Positions 1 through 10,492 are shown, numbered from the stretch's first letter. The stretch is 51,977 nucleotides of DNA from Verrucomicrobiia bacterium Tous-C2TDCM (GCA_002288445.1 NEUQ01000002.1:1-51977), one strand, 5' to 3'. The notes: generated by a model from the letters alone, not told the origin. A program made the numbers and translations.

Positions 1-819
1 GAAATCGAACTTTCCGGCGTGAACCGGAAGCAGGTCGATATCTCGGTGAACCTCCCCTCGGCCCTTGTCGAACTCGAGAGCGAGGCCCGCAACCTTCTCG
101 CCAAAGCGATCTCGCGCGGCCGCCTCGCCGCCAAAGTCCTTCTCACCCACGAAGAAGGGAACGACAACCGGCTGCTTTTCGATGAGGCAATCGCGAGGCA
201 GTATATTGCCGCGGTGCGACGCATCGCGGCGGATACCGGGATCGATGCCCATCTCACTGCGGCCGATCTCTTCCGGGCGCCCGGCGTCTTTCGCATCGAT
301 GAAACGGGCGTCGATCCAGCCGAGGTCCGCGAGGCGGTTCTCACCGCCCTCGAAGGCGCCCTCGCCCAACTCATCCGCATGCAGCGGATCGAAGGCGAGC
401 ATCTCCGAGCCGACCTGAACGCCCGGCTCGAGAACATCGTCGGCGAGATCGCTGGGATCCGTGCCCTCGCTCCGCTCGTCGCCCCCGCCTACCGGCAGCA
501 TCTCTTGAAGCGTCTCCGCGAGTCAGGCCTCTCCATCGATCTCGACGATGACCGCCTCCTGCGCGAGATCGCGCTCTACGCGGAACGCTGCGATGTCACC
601 GAAGAGCTCACCCGCCTCGACAGTCATGCCGCCCTCTTTCGCACTTACCTCGCCAGCGACGAGCCGATGGGGCGCCCCCTCGACTTCCTCTGTCAGGAAT
701 TGAACCGCGAACTCAACACGATCGGCAGCAAGGCAAACGACTCCGCCATCGCCCGTCACGTCGTGAACGCAAAGACCGAACTCGAAAAAATCCGCGAGCA
801 AGTCCAGAACGTCCAGTGA
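1..819 (+). CDS. YicC/YloC family endoribonuclease-like protein, 5' truncated by the window edge
   Basis: Frame is open from base 1 (EIELSGVNRKQVDISVNLPSALVELESEARNLL...). C-terminus 'RPLDFLCQELNRELNTIGSKANDSAIARHVVNAKTELEKIREQVQNVQ' is typical of YicC. Confidence 0.92.
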   Translation, partial: EIELSGVNRKQVDISVNLPSALVELESEARNLLAKAISRGRLAAKVLLTHEEGNDNRLLFDEAIARQYIAAVRRIAADTGIDAHLTAADLFRAPGVFRIDETGVDPAEVREAVLTALEGALAQLIRMQRIEGEHLRADLNARLENIVGEIAGIRALAPLVAPAYRQHLLKRLRESGLSIDLDDDRLLREIALYAERCDVTEELTRLDSHAALFRTYLASDEPMGRPLDFLCQELNRELNTIGSKANDSAIARHVVNAKTELEKIREQVQNVQ

Positions 820-879
820 ACCGAATCGCCCGGAGAAATCCGCACTTGGCTTACCGAGTCGAGACGCTATCGGTTTGTC

Positions 880-1341
880 ATGCCTTGGCTCATCAAATCC
901 GAACCCGACGTTTTTTCCATCGAGGATCTCGCGAAGGTCCCCCGCGAACCCTGGACGGGCGTTCGCAACTATCAGGCGAGGAACTACATGTGGAAGGAGA
1001 TGAGGGTCGGCGAACTCGCCCTCTTTTATCATTCGAACGCCACCCCACCAGGCATCGCCGGTATCGCCAAAGTCGCCTCGGCGCCTTATCCCGACCCCAC
1101 CCAGTTCGACCCGGATTCGGAGTATCACGATCCCAAGGCGACGGAGGAGCGCCCGCGCTGGTATCTCGTCGATTTCACGCATGTCGAGACCTTCGCGAAC
1201 CTGATTCCGCTCGAGCAGTTAAAGGCCGACTCGCAGCTTTCGGAAATGCTCGTCTGCCAGCGCGGCACTCGACTCTCGATCACGCCGGTCGAGGCAAACC
1301 ACTACCAACGCGTCCTGAAGCTAGCAGGGGCGAAGGGGTAG
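880..1341 (+). CDS. EVE domain-containing protein
   Basis: 'MPWLIKSEPDVFSIEDL...W.GVRNYQARNYMWKEMRVGELALFYHSN' is the EVE-family signature. Confidence 0.93.
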   Translation: MPWLIKSEPDVFSIEDLAKVPREPWTGVRNYQARNYMWKEMRVGELALFYHSNATPPGIAGIAKVASAPYPDPTQFDPDSEYHDPKATEERPRWYLVDFTHVETFANLIPLEQLKADSQLSEMLVCQRGTRLSITPVEANHYQRVLKLAGAKG

Positions 1342-1353
1342 AAACCTCCCGCC

Positions 1354-2700
1354 TTACCCGATCGACGCGAACTTCCTCTCGACGCGGGAGAAGAGGACCG
1401 CCTTCAATCCGTCGCCGTCGAGGCGGTCGATCGACTCGTTGAGGAAGCCTAGGCTGATCATCTTTCTGGCGTCCTCGGCGGGGATGCCGCGGGCACGGAG
1501 ATAGAAAATCTCCTCGTCGCTGATCGTTCCCGAGGTGGATCCGTGCGAGCACTTCACCTGATCGGCGTCGATCTCGAGTCCGGGCATGGAGTTGGCCTCG
1601 GCCTCGTCGCTACCCATCAGATTGCGACAGGTCTGGTATGAATCGGTGTGGTGCGACCCGGGTAGCACCTGGATGAGCCCGGAGAAAATCGTTCGCGCGC
1701 GATCGTAGAGCGCGTTCTTGAAGAAGAGATCGCTCGTGGTGTGCTGGGCCTCGTGGGATTGCAAGGTGCGCTGGTCGAATTCCTGCGACTCGTTGGCGAG
1801 GTTGGCAGAGAAGATCTGGCCGTCGGCGCCATTTTCGACCATGCGGTTGATCGACTCGTTGCGAACCCACTCGGCCCCGAGATTGAGGAAGCCGACTTTC
1901 ACCGAGGCGTCGCGACCGACGCGGGAATGCTGGAGATGCACGTGCCTCGCGCCCTTGGCGCTAAGGTCCTGGACCGCCACATATTGGACTCGCCCGCCGC
2001 GAGCGGCGTGGAGATCGGCCATGCCAACGGTGAGGGTTTCTTCGTTGCCGCCGACCGACTCGAAGAGATCGAGCACGGTGACGGAAGCGTGATCCTCCGC
2101 CACAATGAGAGAATGGGGGAAAATCGCCGCTCCTTCTCCACCAACGAAGTGGTGAACGATCACGGGGTATTCGGCAACGGCTCCCTTCGGGAAGTGAACA
2201 AAGAGCCCGCTCAGCGTCGCGGCGGCATGGAGAGCCGCGAATTTTTCGCCACCAAGGAAATCGGCCTGTTTTAGGAAATGCTCGCGGAGCAGTTCCGAAT
2301 GGGAAGCGAGCGCCTCGCCAACTGTCACGCAGACCACTCCGGCGGGCAAAGCGGGCGTCTCGGTGTGAATAAGCCGGTTATTCGCGAACACGAAATGGGC
2401 GGCGTAGTCGGCAGGACGCTCGGAGACAGCGCGGGCGATGAGTTCCGCTGCGACCAGATCGCTGACGGGCGCGGTCGGGGCTCGACCCTCGATCGCGAGA
2501 TGCTTGAGATCGGCAAAACGCCAGTGCTGATTCGTCCGGGCCGGGACCGGAAGGGCAGCGAAGCGCGCCCAAGCAGCGGAGCGAAGGTCCGAATACCAAT
2601 CCGGGAGGCTGGTGTTGGCATCGTAGACAGGCGGGGCATCGCTCCAACTCGCGGCTGGGCGGATCGTCGTTTCCTCGGGTGGTGACAGAACCATGGACAT
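1354..2700 (-). CDS. sufD: Fe-S cluster assembly protein SufD
   Basis: SufB/SufD-family C-terminus (DQRTLQSHEAQHTTSDLFFKNAL...KCSHGSTSGTISDEEIFYLRARGIP), last gene in a sufC-sufB-sufD order. Start codon uncertain (ORF track gives 2745). Confidence 0.92.
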   Translation of the reverse strand: MSMVLSPPEETTIRPAASWSDAPPVYDANTSLPDWYSDLRSAAWARFAALPVPARTNQHWRFADLKHLAIEGRAPTAPVSDLVAAELIARAVSERPADYAAHFVFANNRLIHTETPALPAGVVCVTVGEALASHSELLREHFLKQADFLGGEKFAALHAAATLSGLFVHFPKGAVAEYPVIVHHFVGGEGAAIFPHSLIVAEDHASVTVLDLFESVGGNEETLTVGMADLHAARGGRVQYVAVQDLSAKGARHVHLQHSRVGRDASVKVGFLNLGAEWVRNESINRMVENGADGQIFSANLANESQEFDQRTLQSHEAQHTTSDLFFKNALYDRARTIFSGLIQVLPGSHHTDSYQTCRNLMGSDEAEANSMPGLEIDADQVKCSHGSTSGTISDEEIFYLRARGIPAEDARKMISLGFLNESIDRLDGDGLKAVLFSRVERKFASIG

Positions 2701-2790
2701 CTCAGGGCGCCCTGCGGGCAGTAGTAGGTGGGAAATAACGGGCAAGGGGTGCGAATCGGGAGGGTGGACGGATCACCGATGGGCCTGGGG

Positions 2791-4206
2791 TCAACCGACA
2801 CTGCCTTCCATCTCCATATCGATGAGGCGCTTGAGTTCGACGCTGTATTCCATGGGGAACTCGCGGACGAGGTCGTTGACGAACCCATTGACGCTGAGGC
2901 TCATCGCCTCGCCTTCGCTGAGACCGCGCTGCTTCATGTAGAAGATCTGGTCCTCGCTGACCTGGCTGACACTGGCCTCGTGCTGGGTGGCGTGCTGATT
3001 GCCCCGCACGGTAATGGCGGGATAGGTGTCGGTGCGACTCGAGGCGTTGATGAGGAGGGCGTCGCACTCGGTGTTGTTCTTGCAGCCCTTGAGGTGCTTC
3101 GGAATGTGAACCTGTCCGCGGTAGGTGGACCTTCCCGTGCCGACCGAGATCGATTTGGCGACGATGTTCGAAGTCGTCTCGTCGGCGGCATGGATCATCT
3201 TCGCGCCGGTGTCCTGATGCTGGCCATCGTTGGCGAGAGCGATGGAGATGACCTCGCCGCGGGCCTTGCGCCCCTTCATGATGACGCCGGGATACTTCAT
3301 CGTGAGCCGCGAGCCGATATTGCAGTCGATCCATCGGATCTCCGCGTTCTCGTGGGCGAGGCCGCGCTTGGTGACAAGGTTGAAGACATTGTTCGACCAG
3401 TTTTGCACGGTGATGTATTGAATCTTCGCGTCTTTCATCGCGACGAGTTCGACGACGGCGCTATGCAGCGTGGCGGTCTCGAATTTCGGCGCGGTGCATC
3501 CCTCCATGTAGGTCACTTCGGCGCCTTCGTCGACGATGATGAGGGTGCGTTCGAACTGGCCGAAGTTTTCCGCGTTGATGCGGAAGTAGGCCTGGAGGGG
3601 ATGCTTCACCTTCACCCCGGGGGGCACGTAGATGAAGCTGCCGCCGGAGAAGACGGCGCTGTTGAGCGCGGAGAACTTGTTGTCGCCGGTCGGGATTACC
3701 TTACCAAACCACTTGCGGAAAATTTCGGGATGCTCGCGCAGGCCTTCGGTCGAGTTGACGAAGATGACACCCTCCTTGGTGAGCTCCTCTTTCACATTCG
3801 AGTAGGCGGCCTCGCTGTCGAACTGGGCCTCGACGCCAGCGAGATATTTACGCTCTTTCTCGGGGATGCCGAGACGCTCGAAGGTTTTTTTGACATCGTC
3901 GGGGACTTCGTCCCAGCTCCGCGTGGGGGCCTGGCCTTTGGAAAGATAATACCGGATGTCCTTGAAGATGATGTTCTCGAGATCCTTGCTCGCCCAGTGG
4001 GTCGGCATGGGTTTGGCGAAAAACACCTTGAGAGCCTTCTGCCGGAACTCACGGATCCACTCAGCCTCTCCCTTGATGTTCGAGATGTAATCGACAGTGC
4101 TCTCGTCGAGACCGTAGCCGGCGTCGTGAGCATAGTCCTCGGGGTAGGAGAAATTCCCCTCGTCTTGGTCGATGGTGACCGCCTCCAGTGTCGCGCTGTC
4201 GGGCAT
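2791..4206 (-). CDS. sufB: Fe-S cluster assembly protein SufB
   Basis: Full-length SufB-like protein ('[31 protein letters not shown]', '[30 protein letters not shown]'). Confidence 0.96.
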   Translation of the reverse strand: MPDSATLEAVTIDQDEGNFSYPEDYAHDAGYGLDESTVDYISNIKGEAEWIREFRQKALKVFFAKPMPTHWASKDLENIIFKDIRYYLSKGQAPTRSWDEVPDDVKKTFERLGIPEKERKYLAGVEAQFDSEAAYSNVKEELTKEGVIFVNSTEGLREHPEIFRKWFGKVIPTGDNKFSALNSAVFSGGSFIYVPPGVKVKHPLQAYFRINAENFGQFERTLIIVDEGAEVTYMEGCTAPKFETATLHSAVVELVAMKDAKIQYITVQNWSNNVFNLVTKRGLAHENAEIRWIDCNIGSRLTMKYPGVIMKGRKARGEVISIALANDGQHQDTGAKMIHAADETTSNIVAKSISVGTGRSTYRGQVHIPKHLKGCKNNTECDALLINASSRTDTYPAITVRGNQHATQHEASVSQVSEDQIFYMKQRGLSEGEAMSLSVNGFVNDLVREFPMEYSVELKRLIDMEMEGSVG

Positions 4207-4239
4207 GGCTTGGTGTTTCGTTTGGAGAAATGGGGTGAA

Positions 4240-4998
<759 letters not shown>

Positions 4999-5030
4999 GA
5001 AAAAAGGAGGGGATTTGGACGGTCAATCGG

Positions 5031-5486
5031 TCAGGAAGTCTGGTCCTTGCGGCACTTCGGGCAGGTCCCGCAGACGCCACGCATGGCGACATGCATCTCT
5101 TCGACGCGGCAACCGGGCGGGAGTGACCAGATCGAGGCGGCATCGGCACCGTTCTCGAGGCCAATGTCGAAGACCTTGTTGCACTCGGTGCAGTAAAAGT
5201 GGGCATGCGGTTGGAGATTCGCGCAATAGCGGGTCGCTTCGCGGTCGATGTTGACTTGGCGGATCGCTCCGGCCGAGGTGAGCGACTCCAGGCAGTTGTA
5301 AACCGTCGCCAGCGAAATCGAAGGCATGCGGTCTTTGGCACTCACAAAAACCTCCGAAGCAGTCGGATGACTGAGCCCGTGATCCGTCAAAACTTCGTAA
5401 ACCACTTGACGCTGTTTCGTCATGCGAAGGCCGCCGAAGTCATCGGAGGCCTTCAAAGCACTGGATTCTGTGGTTTCAGAAGTCAT
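5031..5486 (-). CDS. Fur family transcriptional regulator (PerR-like)
   Basis: 'RMTKQRQVVYEVL...SHPTASEVF...ISLATVYNCLESL...PHAHFYCTECNKVFDI...CGTCPKC' matches the Fur/PerR fold with two CxxC structural zinc motifs. Confidence 0.92.
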   Translation of the reverse strand: MTSETTESSALKASDDFGGLRMTKQRQVVYEVLTDHGLSHPTASEVFVSAKDRMPSISLATVYNCLESLTSAGAIRQVNIDREATRYCANLQPHAHFYCTECNKVFDIGLENGADAASIWSLPPGCRVEEMHVAMRGVCGTCPKCRKDQTS

Positions 5487-5531
5487 TCATTAGAGAATAC
5501 GCCTTCGTTAGGTCATCGGAAGCTCTTTTCA

Positions 5532-5554
5532 AGAATTATTCTAAGAATTATTCT
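5532..5554. promoter_or_regulatory. Tandem palindrome AGAATTATTCT-A-AGAATTATTCT, candidate operator of the Fur/PerR-like regulator and suf operon
   Basis: Two identical 11-bp units (AGAAT-T-ATTCT) at a 12-bp period, 46 bp upstream of the regulator start, in the divergent promoter region. Confidence 0.6.
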
Positions 5555-5628
5555 AAACCGTGGCAGCGCCCCTCTTTGCGTTTCACTTTTCCTTGTTGAT
5601 CCGGTGGGATCTCGGCTACCGTCCCGAC

Positions 5629-6513
5629 ATGCTTCGCCCGATTCTGAAAGGCACCGGCCTGTTGGCTTTGCTTGTCCTGACCGCAACCGGTTTGACTCAG
5701 GATCGCTCCACACGCATCCGACCCACTTACTTCGGGATTCAAGACGGGGAGTTGCCCGAAGATCCCAGGGAATGGCGGGAAGGGCGTTACTATGACTTCC
5801 CCGATTGGGACGTCAATGCCGAGTTGCCGAACGATGTCTTCACCTTCGCACGGCTTCGCTACAACTCCGGCACCTGGATGGGGCAGCGGGCGAAATGGCT
5901 CATCGATTACCCGGACAGCGAGCTGAATTTCTCCTACCGTCTCCAGCAACTCACCTCGCTGCAAGTCGATCCCAAGGGGGCGATCGTCGACATCGACGCG
6001 GACCAGTTGCGCCATTACCCCTTCATCTACATGATCGAACCGGGGGATATCTGGATCACCGAGGAGGAGGCGAAGACCCTGCGCGATTACCTCCTCAACG
6101 GCGGGTTCATCATGGTCGACGACTTTTGGGGGATCTACGAATGGAAGAATTTCGAGCGGGCCCTGCGACAAATTTTCCCCGATCGCGAGTATGTCGAGCT
6201 GGAGCTCGATCATCCGATCTTCCACATGGTGTTTGACCTCGATTTGAAGCCTCAAATCCCGGCCGTGGGCATGGCCATGATGGGGCGCGAGGAAGGGATT
6301 ACCTACGAGTGGAACAAACCCGGCTCGGAGACGCCTCATTACCGCGCCATTCTCGACGACAGCGGAAGGATCTGCATGATGATTTGCTTCAATACCGATC
6401 TTGGCGACGGGTGGGAGGAAGAGGGAACCGATCCCTGGTATTTCCGCGAATTTTCCGAGAAATACGCCTATCCGCTGGGCATCAACATTGTCTTCTACGC
6501 CCTCACCCATTGA
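5629..6513 (+). CDS. DUF4159 domain-containing protein (secreted)
   Basis: N-terminal signal-like segment, then 'IRPTYFGIQDGELPEDPREWREGRYYDFPDWDVNAELPNDVFTFARLRYNSG...', matching DUF4159-type proteins. ATG chosen at 5629 within the 5560 ORF. Confidence 0.82.
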   Translation: MLRPILKGTGLLALLVLTATGLTQDRSTRIRPTYFGIQDGELPEDPREWREGRYYDFPDWDVNAELPNDVFTFARLRYNSGTWMGQRAKWLIDYPDSELNFSYRLQQLTSLQVDPKGAIVDIDADQLRHYPFIYMIEPGDIWITEEEAKTLRDYLLNGGFIMVDDFWGIYEWKNFERALRQIFPDREYVELELDHPIFHMVFDLDLKPQIPAVGMAMMGREEGITYEWNKPGSETPHYRAILDDSGRICMMICFNTDLGDGWEEEGTDPWYFREFSEKYAYPLGINIVFYALTH

Positions 6514-6552
6514 GGGAAAGGGTGCGCTGGAAGGGATTCCGCCTCGACTCCC

Positions 6553-7347
6553 TCACTCGCCCGGTTTCTTCGGTAGGGGGATTTGAGGCGAGGACGGTGC
6601 GACTCGCTTGATCGGCACGGTCGAGGATCCGGAGACGGGTTTGACGGGGATGACACCGGCGGCGGGACGCGCCGGTGCGGGCGCAAGGGGAGCACCCGGA
6701 GCCGGAAGCGGTGCCACGGGAGTCACTCCCGGGGGGCGCTGGGGCGCCGAAATGCCAGGTGCTGCGGGGGCGCCGGCGACGGGCATCACAGGCAGACGAG
6801 GCGCCGTCGGCAACGGAGCCGGACGCACCCCGGGTCCGGGCGCGCGGACTTGATCGAGCTTGACGGTGGAAGGACCTCCAGATGCCACCGGCACCGGGGC
6901 CGCCAGGGGAACGCCGGGACGAACGCCCGGCGTGGCAGCGACAGCCGCCGCCGTGACCGGGGCGGTCTTGGTCTGGGCTCGCGGAGCCGATGCCTCGATC
7001 GTGGCAATCAGCTGCGCGGGAGCATTGGCCGCGAGCATCGAGCTCGGGACAAAATAGGCCGGCACCAGCGTGCCGAGCAGGAGGCGGTCCATCGGATTTA
7101 AGACGATGCCCTGCGGTCCGACCGGCTGTCCGTTGACGCGGGTTCCGTTGGTGGATCCGGGGTCGACGATGCGATAGCTGCCACCCTCGCGGACCAATTG
7201 ACCGTGACGCACCGAGACCTCGGCGACGAGCACCTGGATCTGGTTTTCGGGACTACGACCGAAAGTGATGGCATCCCCTTGGAGTTCGTGGGCGACCGCC
7301 TCTTCGCCAGGAAGGGCAACGATGAGGGAGAAGGAGTTTTCAGACAT
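6553..7347 (-). CDS. FHA domain-containing protein with long Pro/Ala-rich C-terminal tail
   Basis: FHA core 'ITFGRSPENQIQVLVAEVSVRHGQLVREGGSYRIVDPGSTNGTRVNGQ' followed by low-complexity Ala/Pro/Gly/Val sequence. Confidence 0.88.
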   Translation of the reverse strand: MSENSFSLIVALPGEEAVAHELQGDAITFGRSPENQIQVLVAEVSVRHGQLVREGGSYRIVDPGSTNGTRVNGQPVGPQGIVLNPMDRLLLGTLVPAYFVPSSMLAANAPAQLIATIEASAPRAQTKTAPVTAAAVAATPGVRPGVPLAAPVPVASGGPSTVKLDQVRAPGPGVRPAPLPTAPRLPVMPVAGAPAAPGISAPQRPPGVTPVAPLPAPGAPLAPAPARPAAGVIPVKPVSGSSTVPIKRVAPSSPQIPLPKKPGE

Positions 7348-7378
7348 GACCCAACCTTCCAAAACAATGGGACCCATG

Positions 7379-8248
7379 TCAATCCGATCCGTTCGTCGCC
7401 TGATGTTCGAGCCAGCTTCTGACGGCGTTGACGAAAGCCTCGGGCCCGGGTTCGCGAAAGGGCTCGTGGCGTGCCCCCCGCGCGAGAACGAGGGCCTTGC
7501 TCCGTCCCGGCAGTCGCTGAAAGAGCGACTCGGCGTAGACCGCTGGACAAATGGAATCTTCCAACCCCTGGGTCAGAAGAAATGAGAAGTCGGGGCGCAG
7601 ACTCGAGGCCAAATCGAGAATCCGCCCCTCTCCGCCGAGAAGACTGATGGCAAAACGCAGGGAGATCCGGTGATGACCGCCCGCCCGCCTGAAAGAGGAC
7701 TCGGCGCCGGTATCGGAGTCCGTGTGAAAGCAATCACGTGCGCGGACGCCGTTCCCAATCGTCGTCGTCGGAAGCCACCGGGCGAGGAGTTTGGCCGCCG
7801 CCACCTTCAAGGCCGGCTGACGGTGCGAGGGACGCAACAGGGGGGAGCTGAACCAAACCCAGCGAAGACCGGGAATCCCCTTACCATGCGAAGCGAGCCA
7901 TGGCAGCACAAGGAAGGCCCCTGTGGAATGGGCAAAAATCCCGGTCGGCCGGAGGGCCCGCGCGGCAAGGATCGATTCGATGAGCCCGGCCGCTTCGGAA
8001 ACGAGGGGCATGTCTCCGCGGGCCCCATCCGATCCTCCGTTCCCGGGCCAGTCGAACCCCACGGCGCGATAACCGGCCCGGATGACCTCGGCGGCCGCCC
8101 AGTCGTGACGACCACTGTGATCGCCGAGCCCGTGCAGAATCAAAACGGTGCCACGATCGACCGGACCTGGCTCCCACTCCCGCAAGAGAACGCGCCCGTG
8201 GACGGGCCCGGCATCGAAGTCGGAAAGGGTCGATCGGAGAGAGTTCAC
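7379..8248 (-). CDS. alpha/beta hydrolase (monoacylglycerol lipase-like)
   Basis: 'VLILHGLGDHSGRHDWAA...GYRAVGFDWPGNGGSDG...FAHSTGAFLVLPWL' and C-terminal 'ARGARHEPFREP'. Confidence 0.82.
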   Translation of the reverse strand: MNSLRSTLSDFDAGPVHGRVLLREWEPGPVDRGTVLILHGLGDHSGRHDWAAAEVIRAGYRAVGFDWPGNGGSDGARGDMPLVSEAAGLIESILAARALRPTGIFAHSTGAFLVLPWLASHGKGIPGLRWVWFSSPLLRPSHRQPALKVAAAKLLARWLPTTTIGNGVRARDCFHTDSDTGAESSFRRAGGHHRISLRFAISLLGGEGRILDLASSLRPDFSFLLTQGLEDSICPAVYAESLFQRLPGRSKALVLARGARHEPFREPGPEAFVNAVRSWLEHQATNGSD

Positions 8249-8338
8249 CCGGCATGCTCGCCGAGGCCGGAAAATATTCCAGTTGCGGATGGATCGCCGA
8301 TCGCGTATTTTCGCCGCCCTTCTCGTGAGGGGGAATTT

Positions 8339-8413
8339 GCGCGGTTAGCTCAGGGGTAGAGCATCACCTTGACACGGTGGGGGTCACTGGTTCAAATCCA
8401 GTATCGCGCACCA
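8339..8413 (+). tRNA. tRNA-Val (anticodon GAC), CCA encoded
   Basis: Manual cloverleaf: acceptor GCGCGGT/ATCGCGC, D arm GCTC-AGGGGTA-GAGC, anticodon arm TCACC-TTGACAC-GGTGG, T arm ACTGG-TTCAAAT-CCAGT, discriminator A, then CCA. Confidence 0.95.
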
Positions 8414-8423
8414 CCCCTCCTCG

Positions 8424-9491
8424 ATGGCCATCCTTTACGAGTCCCCCGTCTGCCTCGCGGTGCTGAATCCGAAGGGACGCGACCCTTTCCTCGATTACAG
8501 GGATGGGCCCGACAGTTTCGAGCGTGGCATTCACGCGCCCATCAATTTTCACGCGTTCGCGGCAGCCACTTTCGGCGCCTTCTTTGATTCGACCGAGCGC
8601 GTCATCGAATCGCGCTCGCGTTTTGACGCGGTCCTCGTCCTCATTCGCCGCCGCACCTGGCTGACCCTCAACGCGGTCAAAAAGCTGAAACTGAACGGAA
8701 TACGCGTCCTCGTCGCGTGGAAAGAGTGTAGTCACAACCAGATCTCTCGCCAGCTCTCCTCGGCCCGCGCCATGAAGTCCTACGGGGAGATTCTTGAGCT
8801 CGCCGATGGCATCCTCTCGCCGACGCTCGCTTGGCCGCCCCGCGTCGGTTCCATCTCGCAGGAAGATTTCTGGCGAAAACTCAAATTCATTCCCACGCCC
8901 TACCCGGTCGATCTACCCTATTGGGATTTCTCGACTCCCGTCGCGGAGCGCTCCGGGATCCTCATCGGCACGAGGGAATTCAAAACCGAGGCCCGCGGCC
9001 ATGTCCACGCCATCGCCCGGGCCGCCTCACTGGCCCATGAGTTCGGCATCGCACGGGTCACGGTGATCAACTCCGAAGGTGCCCGGGGGATGAGGCTGCT
9101 GCGCGAGTTGGCGAAAACCTTTCCTCCTGGCTGCCTCGAGATTCTCGAACAAACGCTACCCTACCCAGATTACATGCGGCTGCTTTCCTCGCACCGCGTT
9201 GTCTACCAAATGGACCGTAGCACGGTGCCAGGCCAGGTGGCGGGTGACTGCCTGCTCGCCCGGACCCTCTGCGCGGGCGGGAGCTCGACCATCGAGAAGA
9301 TGGCCTTTCCGGAATTCAGCGACGATGGCACGATCCGCATGAAGAACGCCTTCGAACGCATCGAACACGTTCTCCACGATGACGACGAGTATCTCGCCGC
9401 GATCCAGAAATCGCAGAAGATCGCCGCGAAATCCCTCAGCTTCGAATCCGCAGCCCGCCAGCTTGGCAGCTGGGAGATCGTCACGGGTTGA
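8424..9491 (+). CDS. Hypothetical protein, possibly glycosyltransferase-like
   Basis: Intact 355-aa ORF just downstream of the tRNA. 'MRLLSSHRVVYQMDRSTVPGQVAGDCLLARTLCAGGSSTIEKMAFP' and the alpha/beta pattern hint at a GT-B-like fold, but the family is not firmly recognised. Confidence 0.55.
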   Translation: MAILYESPVCLAVLNPKGRDPFLDYRDGPDSFERGIHAPINFHAFAAATFGAFFDSTERVIESRSRFDAVLVLIRRRTWLTLNAVKKLKLNGIRVLVAWKECSHNQISRQLSSARAMKSYGEILELADGILSPTLAWPPRVGSISQEDFWRKLKFIPTPYPVDLPYWDFSTPVAERSGILIGTREFKTEARGHVHAIARAASLAHEFGIARVTVINSEGARGMRLLRELAKTFPPGCLEILEQTLPYPDYMRLLSSHRVVYQMDRSTVPGQVAGDCLLARTLCAGGSSTIEKMAFPEFSDDGTIRMKNAFERIEHVLHDDDEYLAAIQKSQKIAAKSLSFESAARQLGSWEIVTG

Positions 9492-9521
9492 ACCACCGGA
9501 CGACGGGTCCTCGGGAGGACC

Positions 9522-9833
9522 TCACTTGCCGAGCGTCACTTCCGACCCGGCGACGACGCATTTCCATGTGCGCTGAACGCCATCGGTATAGCGCTCGCGA
9601 TAGGTGATCACTTTCACCTTGTAGGGAAGCTTGCGCCCGCCGGGGAGGCAATGGTGGCGATGCTCCCACTCCGTTTTGATGGGCACGGTCCAGAGTTTGA
9701 GAACACCCTTGGCTGGCTTGTAGTCGTCGACCACTTCACAGTGGCTGAAACGCCCGGCTTGGGCCGTGTTTGCGGTGACGAAGAAGAAAGCGAGAGCAAG
9801 GGCGAAAAGGGAACGCGCGTATGAATGCTTCAT
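9522..9833 (-). CDS. Small secreted hypothetical protein
   Basis: 103 aa with a clear N-terminal signal peptide (MKHSYARSLFALALAFFFVTANTAQA). Confidence 0.65.
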   Translation of the reverse strand: MKHSYARSLFALALAFFFVTANTAQAGRFSHCEVVDDYKPAKGVLKLWTVPIKTEWEHRHHCLPGGRKLPYKVKVITYRERYTDGVQRTWKCVVAGSEVTLGK

Positions 9834-9934
9834 GGTCGATTTCGGTCAGGGATTCGTGGCCGCTAGGAATACGACAAGGGGCCAGGCGAATCAATCTTTT
9901 CCATCGGAAACCAGCGTTGCCGCCGAATCTTGCG

Positions 9935-10492
9935 TCAATAGAGCACTTGGAACAGCTCCACGTCGAAGATGAGCGCCTGGTTCGGTCCGATCTTGGGCGG
10001 CATGCCGCGCTGACCATAAGCGAGGTGAGGCGGCACCGTGAAGCGGTATTTCGCACCTTCCTGCATCAGCGGGATTCCTTCGCGCCAACCCGCGATCACC
10101 TGATTGAGGCCGAAGGTCGCCGGTTGTCCGCGCTGCACACTGCTGTCGAAGACCGTTCCATCGGGGAGATAACCGTGGTAATGCACCTTCACCCGGTTGT
10201 AGGAGGAGGGGCGGGCACCGGTCCCGACGCGAAGCACCTCGTATTTCAGGCCGGAATAAGTGGTCTGCACCGTGCCAACGGTGGCTGGGGCGAGCGCACC
10301 GGGAGCCACCACTCCGCCCGGCGTGATGATTCCGGCCGCTGGCGCTGGTGCCGTAGCCGATCCCGCGAGGGCCGCGGGATCGGCGGGTTTCACGGTCGGC
10401 GAGGTCGGGTCACCATCGCCGACACAACCGCCGAGGAACACGAAAAAACAGGAGACGAAAACGACGGAAAAGAGGGAGAGGGAGCGGATCAT
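9935..10492 (-). CDS. FKBP-type peptidyl-prolyl cis-trans isomerase, predicted lipoprotein
   Basis: 'RVKVHYHGYLPDGTVFDSSVQRGQPATFGLNQVIAGWREGIPLMQEGAKYRFTVPPHLAYGQRG...LIFDVELF', with lipobox-like 'VFLGGC'. Start at internal Met of ORF 10573. Confidence 0.95.
   Translation of the reverse strand: MIRSLSLFSVVFVSCFFVFLGGCVGDGDPTSPTVKPADPAALAGSATAPAPAAGIITPGGVVAPGALAPATVGTVQTTYSGLKYEVLRVGTGARPSSYNRVKVHYHGYLPDGTVFDSSVQRGQPATFGLNQVIAGWREGIPLMQEGAKYRFTVPPHLAYGQRGMPPKIGPNQALIFDVELFQVLY

Noticed and set aside
8339-9491. Possible integrative element at tRNA-Val
   Set aside because: No integrase and no repeat of the tRNA 3' end was noticed downstream, and flanking genes look chromosomal.
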